Assembly: GCA_963971305.1 (NCBI GenBank)
Contig: OZ020304.1
Span: 22,651,755 to 22,715,754, forward strand
Source: Arcuatula senhousia
Taxonomy: Eukaryota > Mollusca > Bivalvia > Mytilida > Mytilidae
Length of the DNA stretch: 64,000 nucleotides
Reading direction: 5' to 3'
Part shown: piece after piece, positions 51,701 to 63,700 of the stretch
Numbering within the stretch: the stretch's first letter is position 1
How the letters are laid out: every line of letters begins with the position of its first letter
Position numbers and translations under genes: made by a program
Notes under the pieces: generated by a model
Told to the model about the DNA's origin: nothing
Databases searched by the model: none
Seen by the model: only the letters and a program-made list of their open reading frames with translations

Positions 51701-54700
51701 TTGTTATGAAATTTTGATATGATGTTTGTAACCACTAGAGGAAGGTTCCTATTGTATTTGGGGTTGGTGGCCCTTACTGTTTTGGAAAAAAGGGCCAAAA
51801 GGGGCTAAAACGGGTGTATTGACAAAACTGTTGTAGAATGTTTATTATTCATTTGATTTTGAAAATTCTTTTTTTATTGAATTCCTTATTAAATTCTGTC
51901 AACAAAATGTGTCAATGGTTTTGATGTATATTGAACCGTTACATTGCTACAGGGGGCCAAAAATGGGCCACACCCAAAAAATCAACTTTTTTATTTGTGG
52001 TCCGATTTTCAAAATCTTTTTTTCATTGGAATCCTTGTGAAAATCCCTGCCTGCATTTTTCAATCAGATTTGAAATATCTCTTACTGTTTTTGAGATATA
52101 AGGGGTCGAAGGGGCAAAAAACGCCATTTTAAAAGTTGGTCAAGGCAAATGGTTTTACACAAGAAATTAAGCTGTAGTGGGCCAGCCAATTGTTATAAAG
52201 TTTAAATATGATGATTATATACAATAAAGGAAGCTTTTTATTGCATTTTGTGGTCCTAACCTTTTTTAAAAAAGGGCCAAAAGGGGCTTAATCGTGTCAA
52301 AAATGTCAATGTAGAAATATATAATTTTTTCTATTAAATGTTATTGTAAATATATATGTGTCAAATATGCATTTTAAAGTCCACCATAGGTTGCATGTGT
52401 AAAAAAGCTTTGTAAGTCCACCATGGGCTGCATGTGACCAAATCAATAGACTATCCATATTGGGCCTCCAATGTACAGGGTTCAACTTGTTGCGGTCGTA
52501 TCATGCTGCGCTCGGCGTAGCTTTTTATTTAAAAAAAGGGCCAAAAGGGGCTAAATTGTGTCAAAAATGTCAATGAATTTAGAATTAAGATTTTTTTTCT
52601 ATTAAATGTTATTGTAAATATATATGTGTCAAATATGCATTTAAAGTCCACCATAGGATGCATGTGTAAAAAAGATTTTTAAGTCCACCATGGGCTGCAT
52701 GTGACCAAAGCAATAGACTAACCATATTGGGCCTCCAATGTACAGGGTTCATCTTGTTGCGGTCGTATCAAGCTGCGCTCGGCGTAGCTTTTTATTACTT
52801 GATGTTGATTTGCAATTTTTTCCAGGAATTTATTTTACAAAAGTCTACTATATATTATTATACAAATACATATCTTTATTTTTCAGGGCAATAGATGTAC
52901 TGCTGATGTTAGAAGTTCTGTGTCCTTTGATTTTGAAGCCCAGTCTTCAGTGGACCTCCAGTTATTTGCTGCAGATTACCAGGGAAATAAGACAAGTCGG
53001 AAAGTCATGCTTAAAATCAAGGATGCCAATGACCCTCCAACTGTAAGTAAAGCTGAGAGTTCTAATGAAAGAATTTTATAAGTTTAAGCTAAGTGTTATT
53101 AGAGTACAATATGTACTATCAGTTACCTTATATTTTATGCCAAGAAATTATGTGTTCAAGACAATTATTGAAACTTGGATTTAAGAGTAAGAGAAAATTG
53201 TTCGACAAGAGTACCGTACTCCTAAGCTGAATGTTCCAATTGAAAGTAATATTAAAAAAAAAACCCATTAACATCAACAGTTTAAGGCTAACAAACAAAG
53301 AAAAATGCACACAAAGATGTATATCCTGCTTTATTTGAAAAACATGACATGTAACAGAAAAAACAGGTTTTTAAAAGTACAGAGCTCACAAGAATACAAA
53401 TAATTTCTTTGTTAAAATGCTGTTTTCTTGAATTTGTGACAAATTTAGAAGATTTTGAAATAAAGGTGTGAAAGCTATTGAATTTATTTTTCCAACTGCA
53501 ATTTATTTTTATGATATGTATGTTTTTTTGGAATTTTATTCCTCATCAGCAGCACTAGAATCCAAACGTAGAAAATCCACTTAAAAAAAGTGTTAAAAAT
53601 AAATTTTAATGATTGTATTAGCTTTTAATAAAGATGTTTGAGTTATCCCCCTTTGTCCACATTTCTCCTTCAGGATATAAAGTTTGATGGATCTTTGACA
53701 GTTCCAGAAAATTCAGTGGACATTGTCTTGGGAACTTTATCTGCAGATGACACTGATACAGAGCAGACACATAGCTTCACCATTCACTCAGATTCCAAGT
53801 TCTTTTATATAGCTCACAATGAACTGAAGGTATGAGACAAACACTGTCTCCAAGATGAATTTATTTTTCACTACATTTGAAATTTGGAAAAATACCAAGT
53901 CCAAATATCTTCCCTGTCAATTTTGTAACAGCTATCTTAGGTCTGATATTGTTAGTTTCTGATCTAAGACTTACATACTTTCTGTTAAATAAAATCAGGC
54001 CATTGATGTCTGTCCCTCTTTTGGACAGTTATAACAGTGGAACGTCGAGGATATCAAGTCCCCACATTATACAATTTTATTTTACACCAAATTTTTTTAT
54101 ATGAGCATTACATCTCAATTTAACTATTTAGCATTGAATAATGATCCATTAAGCTTTTAGTATATTTTAAGATATAAATTATTTATATTTTTATCTCAGG
54201 TGACTTCTGCTGCTGAGCTAGATTTTGAGCAACAAAAGTTCCATGAGATTACTGTCCGAACAACAGACAATGGAGAACCAGCACCACTTTTCTATGATAA
54301 AGTCTTCACTGTTACAATTACTGATGTCAACGAACCACCAGAGAATGTCAGGCTGTCAAATAATAAGGTGAGAATTTTTATAAAACAGAATAAAGTGACA
54401 GTATAGTTCAAAAATATTAATCGAACATATATAAACATTTTTAAATAAAAAATAAGCATAAAAATTATTGATAATGTTAAAATTTTGCACTCTTTTACAC
54501 AAAAAAGATGTGTGTTAAATTCAAGGATTTTTATCGGCTGAAATCTTTGTTGCCAACACATTTTACATTGAAGATTTTTGTTGTGAAAAGATACACACAG
54601 GATATCTCTGGAGATGCAAGTCAGTGTATAAAAAGTTGTTTGGTAATATATCATTGCACATAACTAAGAGCTGTATAGAAAAGGATGTTCTGGAGAGGCG

Positions 54701-57700
54701 GTGGTGTTGTGGTTAACGCGTTGGGCTACTAACACCAAGGTTCGTGGTTCGATCCTCGCTTGGGGTGAAAATTTCATGAACCAATTTTCCGACTCTCTCT
54801 TGACACCATTTGCAAGGATGGTCTCAAGGAACGATGCTAGTCCTTTTGAAGGGACGAAAAAAGGTTGTCCCGTGTATGTGGAGAGCAATACCCAATGCAA
54901 TTTAAAGACCCCTTTGTAGAATTCGAAAGGAGTAGGCTCAATGGGGGCTGCTGCAAAGGCCACAATCGCAAACTGCTAGCTGGAGAAGGGTTTACATAAG
55001 CATTAAGCTTGTTTCCCAATCCAGGATAAATAAATATGTTTAAACTAAGGATGTTCTATCAAAAATTGTGAAAGTAGCTTTGTTCTTGTTTATCATGAAG
55101 TTTGATTTAAAATTTTAAAGAACTGGCTTCAAAATTACAGAACTAGTTGCTATTTTTCCCCTAATACATGAAAGTTGATACCATTGAATAAGAGTATATG
55201 ATACCTTTGAATAAGAGTATTTGATACCATTGAATGAGAGTATTTGCCATGCAAGGGAATTATCTTTTTGACAACATTTTTGTTTGTTTATTACAGATTC
55301 CAGAAAACAGTCAGTCAGGAGATGTAGTGGGTATCCTGATCACTGATGATCCAGACAACACAGCAGAGCAGGTCCAGAGTTTTACCTATACCCTGTCTGA
55401 CAATGCTGAAGACAGATTTATTATCCTAGATGGAAAAGTTTTAGTAAGTTGTTTAATAGAAAGATAATAAGAGGGGAATGAGGTGTGAATATAATTCATT
55501 CTACATAAATGAACATCAATTTAAAAATTCACTATGGAAAGCAGCCAGCAGACTTTAATGTGTCTAGTAGTTGCTGCTCGCCATCTTGCGTTGGCCCAAG
55601 TTTAACTTTAAACTTTTCTTAAGTAGTGTAGTCCTTTAAAGAAGTTTTCAATTTCTCTGGTAATTTTGTTGTTACCTTTGTTTGAACAAGTAATTCAGCT
55701 TTGAACAGTCAGTCAGGAGATGTAATGGGTATCCTGATCACTGATGATCCCTAGCTTATTGGTTCAGGATATGCATTCACATGTGTTACTTGACATATTG
55801 CAAACTTGCTTATCTTTAATCATTTCCATTTCTAGTTACATCTAAGTCCCCTACGGGTGAAATCTAATGGGACTTTATAAAGTTTGATCTCCCTCTGTCT
55901 GTCTGATTGCACAGTTGTCTGTTACAACTTGGTTTTCTGTACCTGTTTTTAATGCTTCTATGATGAGTTTCATATCAAGTTTATCTTTCATTCCATTTTT
56001 TTATACTTCCACAAAATTTTTGCGATCGTATAATGGTATGGCGATGTCGTTGTCGTCGTTGTCGTCGTCTGGGGACATTTTGTTTCCGTGCGATAACTTG
56101 AGTAAATAATGAACAATTGTTATGAAATTTTGATATGATGTTTCTAACCACTAGAAGAAGGTTCCTATTGTATTTGGGGTTGGTGGCCCCTACTGTTTTG
56201 GAAAAAAGGGCCAAAAGGGGCTAAAACGGGTGTATTGACAAAACTGTTGTAGAATGTTTATTATTCATTTGATTTTTAAAATTCTTTTTTTATTGAATTC
56301 CTCATTAAATTCTGTCAACCAAATGTGTCAAAGGTTTTGATGTATATCGAACCGTTACATTGCTACAGGGGGCCAAAGATAGGTCCAATTTTCAAAATCT
56401 TTTTTTCATTGGAATCCTTGTGAAAATCCCTGCCTGCATTTTTCAATCATATTTGCAATATCTCTTACTTTTTTGAGATATCAGGGGCAGGGTGTCAAGT
56501 GGTCCTATATTCCTATATTTTTCCTATTTTTTAGAGTCAACCTATTTTTTCCTATATTTCACTTTTTTTTCCTATATATTGACCATATGTCCTATTTTTT
56601 TTAAAATTTTGTATAAAAAAATTAAAAGTTGTGACTTTTCAAGTGTGGAATGTAATAAATTTGATAAAAAGCAGTACAATTGATATAAAATAAGGCTATA
56701 GATGGTGTTAGTGCTTGTACTATACTAGTATTGAGGTAACCTGATATAGCAACATGGTTAAGGGGTTATGGGATTTTTGTTCTATCATAATATTTTCTCT
56801 TAAAATTTATAAGGACTTATATAATGTTTTCATCTCATTAAAAACATCATAGAGTTTTCGGTTCAATGGATAATGTCAATTTTGACAGTTATTTTATAGA
56901 TCTTACTGCACTTATTAAAAATACTTTGAACCTTTTATTTGGAGTCTTTATTTTTCAATGTGAAAAAACTGTGTCGAATGGAACATTGGTTTGATTAACT
57001 TGCTGAAATAATCCATAAAATGAAAAGACTAACATTTATTGTTTTAATATATATCATGGTGTAAGATAGATAATTAAATGATGCATTGCCAAAATTACAT
57101 GATTAAATCCTAGAAAATATTTGCAATCAGTTGAGAAAGTTACCATTAATTGCAGAGCATTTGTACCAAATGAGAGTTACCACTGCTAGAATTCCCAAAT
57201 GCAATGGACAGGATTAATTTTTTCCTCTTGACTAGTTTAAAAACATAAATGATCTCTAATACAAATTTTGTAATCTACTGGTAAGTGTAGCATAGACGGG
57301 TAAATTTTTATTGGTTTTTTGTTGTTGTATTTTTTCATTATTGAAAAAAATTAAGATTTACCTTAGAGTAAAAATACATTACAAGAACCCAACAAAAATT
57401 GATACGAAGTTTTAGTTTTTATATGGCTCTCTGGTACAAGTGCTCTGTAGATGCAAACAAATAAGTAAACGGGAGGTGTGGTATGGCTAAAGGGGAGGAG
57501 GAGGCCATATATTTTTTTATTAAAAACATAGAAAATTAACCATAAAAATACCCTATAAATATCCTATATTTTCAACCTAAAAAATCCTATTTTCCTATAT
57601 TTTTTTTACCAAAAATGGCTTGACACCCTGCAGGGGTCAAAGGGGCAGAAAACGCCATTTTTAAAAGTAGGTCAAGGCAAATGGTTTTACACAGGAAATT

Positions 57701-60700
57701 TAGCTGTAGCGGGCCAGCCAATTGATATGAAGTTAAAATATGATGATTATATCCACTGAAGGAAGCTTTTTATTGCATTTGGGGTTTGTGGTCCTAACCT
57801 TTTAAAAAAAAGGGCCAAAAGATGGCTAAAACGGGCCAAAAATGTCAATTAATATAGAAATAAGATTTTTCTATTAAATGTTAATATAAATATATATGTC
57901 TTTAATGCGCATTTTAAAGTCCACCATGGGATGCATGTGTCAAAAATCTTTGTAAGTCCACCATGGGCTGCATGTGACAAAGCAATAGACTATCCATATT
58001 GGGCCTCCAATGTTCAGGGTTCAACTTTTTGTGGTCGTATCATGCTGCGCTCGGCGTAGCTTTTTATTAAATTTTAACAGGAGTTATAGCCCTTTGAATG
58101 TTGAAAATTTTCTTAAATTTAAGTTTTCAGGATTTTTATGCCAATGTGACCCCTGCGACAACACATTGGGGGGGGCATTAAGTTTTACTCATGTTCGTCC
58201 GTAGGTATGTACGTACGTCTGTCTTTACAAATTTCCTTCAAGCTTTTCTCAGTAACCGTACATGGGAATGATTTGAATCTCGGTAAGATGGTTCAGTATG
58301 ACAAACTGTATTTTCTAAGGGACTTTCAGGTCTGTCAGCCATCTACTTCCTAATGGGACTAGGCCAATATGAAAATCTAAGAAAATCAACTTGAAAATTT
58401 CCGTCAAGCTTTTCTCAGAAATCGTACATGGAAATGATTTGAAACTTGGTAGGATGGTTCAGTATGGCAAACTGAATGTCCTAAGCCACTTTCAGGTCTG
58501 TCGGACATCTACTTCCTGTTTGGGATAAGGCTAATATGAAAGGAATGATTTGAAACTTTGTAGAAGAGTTCAGTATGACAAACTGTATGTTCTAAGCAAC
58601 TTTCTGGTGTGTCAGACATCGACTTCCTGTTTGGGGCCTAGCAGGGGCATCTGTGTCCCATAAACACAATTCTTCATTATTTTCTAAAAACATTCAGGTA
58701 TTAAACTATTTGGTATGTGGGTCTACTGCAATGAGTTACATTTTGCTCTGATCCTTAAATTATTTACTGTAATTTGAACTTAGAATTATTAAACAATATG
58801 GGACTGAACTATGTATTGTTATGCAATACTCTCAGAATGCTTGCTTTTTATAGGTAGACCAGCCTAACTTTGATTACGAAGTGGAAGCATCGTTTAGCAT
58901 CACTGTGAATGTTCAGGACAGTGGTTTACCTCCCTTGTCCAAGGAAGTGACTTTTACCATTCAAATTACAGATGTAAATGATCCACCATCAGACCTAATG
59001 TTATCTGGTAAGATGTTGTCAAACTGCCATACACAGTCCTTTGGAAAAAATATTAAGAATTAGAACTTTGTTAAGCTGGTTATCCATATATTTCAAGGAC
59101 TTATCTCTTATTGACAACTTTTTGATCAAGATAGTTGGTAGACAACCTAAACTATGAAAAAAGCATTTATTTATCAAGGAATATGGATCCAATGCTAGAC
59201 AAGGAAAGAAGCCTGAATGCTTTTTAGGCAGAGCCTTATAGAGTCATAAAGCTATTTGATTTTCACGGTTTTTTTTCGTCTAGACAGGGTAAATCGGTCA
59301 GTCAATATTGCTACCAGAGGATTTTTACAGAACATTAATCGTTTATTGTATTTTAAATGTTATACGGATTGTCTAAAATAAGAGGTACATATTTATACCC
59401 CAACATAAATGCAATATAAATGTGCACTACATATGGTGTATCAATACTCGTTGACGTTCACTTAAGCATTGTTGACCTTAGACCTTTGATCAAGTGGGGG
59501 GAGCTTAATTACAGATTATGTGTAAGTGTCCGGAGGAAACAAACAAAACTGATGTGCTATGTTTCAAGTTTATGAAAAACAGATCGTTCTTTATTTTTAA
59601 TGCTATTTAGCTCTGCCTTTTAACGCTTTAGCGCTTTGATTTGGTTTTCAATAGCCTTTTATCATCAATACTTTAAAAAAAAAAATGCAGTCATTACCAG
59701 AAAGGAAGATTAAAAAATCCAATCTTTTGAGATTCTAATAACTATACAAATTATATGTGGTATGCAAATCCATATGAGGTCCAAACACAATATTGTAGAC
59801 CTCACAGACAATCACTCAAAAACAGTTTAACTGCTTTTTTTTTTAGCTGAGAGTATAGCCGAGAATTCAGCTCTTGGTACTGTGGTCGGAACCTTGTCAG
59901 CAAGTGACCCAGATAAAGGACAGACCTTATCTTATGCTATGTCTAGGGGAGATTACTTTTCTGTGACTGGTAATTCAGTCGTTGTGAGTGGTGCCATTGA
60001 CTTTGAATCTAACCCAGCTCTAATGTTTGAAGTAACTGTTTCAGATAATGGATTTCCACCTCTCTCTGTAAGTTTATGACATATCTTTTAAGTGTTGAAA
60101 AAAAAATTGGACAGATTTTTGTATAAAAATATATTTTGCATATATTTTATAGGCTAAAAGTGACTATGGCCATGGTTTGTCGATCATCTACTTCCTGTTA
60201 AATGAGTCAACTTTTTCAGGGTAAAAAATTTTCCAAACAGATTTCTCAGCAACTATTAATCATAGGCTTTTGAAATTTGTTATGCAGTTTTAGGTAGGGG
60301 TCCCATACGATGGGAATGTGGTTCCAAGACTTTTCTCTAAACTCTTATTTTTGATTCCTAGCTCAAAATAGATAATCTCTGTCAAAAGTGTTGCTGTGTG
60401 GGGTATGTGAGCATGCTCATTTAATAAGATTCTTTCATTTATTAAAGAAAAAAATTAAAAAGGACATTCTTTTTATACGACCGCAAAAAATTTGCGGACG
60501 TATAATGGTATGATGCTGTCGTCGTTGTCGTTGTCGTCGTTGTCGTCGTCGCCTGTTAACTTTAGTGTATACACGATAACTTTAGTTCTAGTTTTCCAAA
60601 TGCAATGAAATTTGACAATGATATTTCTTACCATTAAAGGATGGATGGGATTGATTTTTGGAGTCCCCCCTTTTTTCGTTTGGAAATTAAGGGCCAAAAG

Positions 60701-63700
60701 GGGCCAAAATTGCAACTTTTTTGTTTGTTCTTACAATAACTTTTTCAAAATCTTCTCCTTTGAAACTACTGAACAGAATTTAATGAAACTTGACATGATT
60801 GATCATTAGGGTGTCCTGCACTATAGTAATGTTTCAATTTCTGATTCGTCAAAAAACATGGCCGCCGTGGCTAAAAATAGACCTGGGGGGTCAGACTACT
60901 GTTTTTGGCTTGTAATTCAAAAAGTATAAGAGATAGATGAAATCTGATGCCACCCTACTGCTTCAGGATCAAAAGTTCTACAAAAGTCTCCATTTGGTCG
61001 AAGTTGTCAGAAGACCCCTTACAGGGGTTACGGCCCCTTAAAGGTGAAAAATAGCATTTTTTCATGTTTTTATACGACAGCAAAATTTTGCGATCGTATA
61101 ATGTTATGGCGATGTCGTCGTCGTTGTCGTCGTTGTCGTCGTTGTCGTCTGGGAACATTTGGTTTCCGTGCGATAACTTGAGTAAATGTTGACCAATTGT
61201 TTTAAAATTTTGATATGATGTTTGTAACCACTAAAGGAAGGTTGGTATTGTATTTGGGGTTTGTAGCCCCTACCGTTTTAGAAAAAAGGGCCAAAAGGGG
61301 CTAAAACGGGTGTATTGACAAAACTGTTGTAAAATGTTTGTTATTCATTCGATTTTGAAAATTCTTTTTTTAATGAATTCCTCATTAAATTCTGTCAACT
61401 AAATGTGTCAATGATTTTGATATTTATTTCACCATTACATTGCTACAGGGGGTCAAAAAGGGGCCACACCCCAAAAATCGACTTTTTTATTTGTGGTCCG
61501 ATTTTCAAAATCTTTTTTTCATTGGAATCCTTGTGAAAATCCCTGCCTGCGTTTTTCAATCAGATTTGCAATATCTCTTACCGTTTTTGAGAAATTAGGG
61601 GTCAAAGGGGCCAAAAACGCCATTTTTGAAAGTTTGTCAATGCAAATAGTTTATACCAAAAATCAAGTTGTAGTGGGCCTGCCAATTGTTATGAAGTTTA
61701 TATATGATGATTATATCCACTAAAGGAATCTTGGTTTTGTATTTGGGGTTTGTGGCCCCTACTGTTTTAGAAAAAAGGGCCAAAAAGGGCTAAAACGGGT
61801 GAATTGACAAAACTGTTGTAGAATGTTTATTATTCATTAGATTTTGAAAATTCTTTCTTTGTTGAATTCATCATTAAATTCTGTCAACAAAATGTGTCAA
61901 TGATTTTGATATGTTTTTCACCATTACATTGTTACAGGGGGCTAAAGACAGGCCACGCCCATAAAATCAACTTTTTTATTTGTGGTCCGATTTTCAAAAT
62001 CTTTTTTTCATCGGATTCCATGTACACAATTTCCTATTATTTTTTATCGGATTAGCAATTTCTTTTACCATTTTTGAGGAATTAGGGGTCAAAGGGCCAA
62101 AATTGTAAATTAATACATGTATAGAAATAAGGCTTTTTGTATAAGATGTTGATGTAAATATATTTGTCAAAAATGCATTTCTATAAGTCCACCACAGGGT
62201 GCATGTGTCAAAAAGCTTTGTAAGTCCACCATGGGCTTCATGTGACCAAAGCAATGGACTATCCATATTGGGCCTCCAACGTACAGGGTTCAACTTGTTG
62301 CGGTCGTATCATGCTGCGCTCGGCGTAGCTTTTTATTGCCATATAGTATGAAAATTATTGCAGATAGCAAAAAGCTGTTGCTTGCTTAATTGTTCAGCTC
62401 ATTTAGCTCTACAAAAAACTCCATAGGGTCAAAGTTGTCAGATGACCCCTTCTGGGGCTACAGCCCCTAAAATAATGTTTTTTCATATTTTTGGCCTATG
62501 AAATGAAAACTATAGCAGGTAGAGAGAAGCTGTTGATTGCTTAAATGTTCAGCTTATTTACACAATTAAGAATTAATTTTTGTGACCCCCCCCCCTTTTT
62601 CCCCTATTACATAATTAGGGGCCAAATGGGGCCAAAATCGAAACTTTTTTATTTGTGGTCCGATTTTAAATTTTTTTTGTGCAAGTTTATTCTTGTCAGG
62701 TAGTGAATCAAAATTTGAGAATTAATTTTTGTGACCATCCCCTTTTTCATTTAATTTGTAATTAAGGGCCAAAAGGGGCTGTAATCAAAACTTTTTTATT
62801 TCTGGGTTGTTTTTGAAATTTTTTTTGGCAAGTTTATTTTTGTCAAGTAGTGAATTTAATTTTGAGAAATTATTTTTGCAACCCCAACCCTTTTTCACCT
62901 GTTACATAATAAGGGGCCAAAATGGGCCGAAATTGATTTTTTTTTAATTCTTGTCCGATTTTGACAATTTTTTCGCAAGTTTATTCTTGTCAAGTAGCAG
63001 ATATATTTTTGTGTCTCCTTTTTTTACTGTTATGTTATTAGGGACCAAAAGGGGCCAAAATCCTAACTTTTTTATTTCTGGTCCGATTAAAAAAAATTTT
63101 TTTTAAAGTTCATCCTTGCCAAGTAGCGATTCTAAATTTAAAAATTAATTTTTGCAACCCCCACTTTTTTTTTCGCTCATTATCTAAGGGGCGGTAATCA
63201 TAATTTAAAAAACTTTCTGGTTTGATTTTTAATTTTTTTCCCAAACATTATTCTTTTCAAGAGTAGAATACAAAATTGAAAATTTATATTTTTACCCCCT
63301 GGGTCGAAAGTCCACCAGAGAAGCATGTGTCAAAAACCTTTGTCAGTCCACCATGGGCTGAATGTGTCCAGAGCAATAGACTATCCATATTGGGCCTAAA
63401 ATGTACAGGGTTCAACATGTTGCGGTCGTATCATGCTGCGCTCGGTGAACGTTTTTATTTTTGTTTATTTTTAAGTGCATGAATATATTGCAACCTATTT
63501 CAACCCTATTCACTGCCATGATGGACAGTGTATTTAAAAAATGACTTTTATCTTGTAGCATTAAAGAACCCAATTCAAATACTGTGGATTCATTTATTTT
63601 CGTGGGTATCAATTTTCATGGTTTGTTGAAAAAGGATCAGTTCGTGGATTCTTAATTTCGTGGTTCTGATGTCTCCAACATACAGATCAATGTTAAATTT

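Larger units (their letters stand above)
47553..52795 (+). mobile_element. Composite H2 element with H1 and H2 insertions
   Basis: Left end TATACGACCGCAAATTTTTTG, then a (GTC)n tract. The right end is TTGCGGTCGTATCAAG and hairpin GCTGCGCTCGGCGTAGC near 52795. The host body is interrupted by an H1-derived block (47965-51292) and by another H2 (51571-52529). Removing both leaves an H2 of about 950 bp. The element ends only ~90 bp before cadherin exon 13. Confidence 0.7.
16264..52886 (+). other. Intron 12, 36.6 kb, repeat-filled, with a nested gene
   Basis: The donor gtaaga at 16264 and acceptor tttcag ending at 52886 join repeat H across the gap: C in exon 12 and C in exon 13 complete the cysteine pair found in repeats B, D and F. 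I therefore do not think an exon is missing. Contents are listed separately. The last 90 bases before the acceptor are free of recognised repeats. Confidence 0.8.

Noticed and set aside
54692..54780. Functional tRNA gene
   Set aside because: Only the pol III boxes are kept; no cloverleaf with acceptor stem can be drawn, and an 11-bp target duplication marks a SINE.
55704..55750. Alternative exon 16
   Set aside because: No splice sites and an immediate in-frame TAG.
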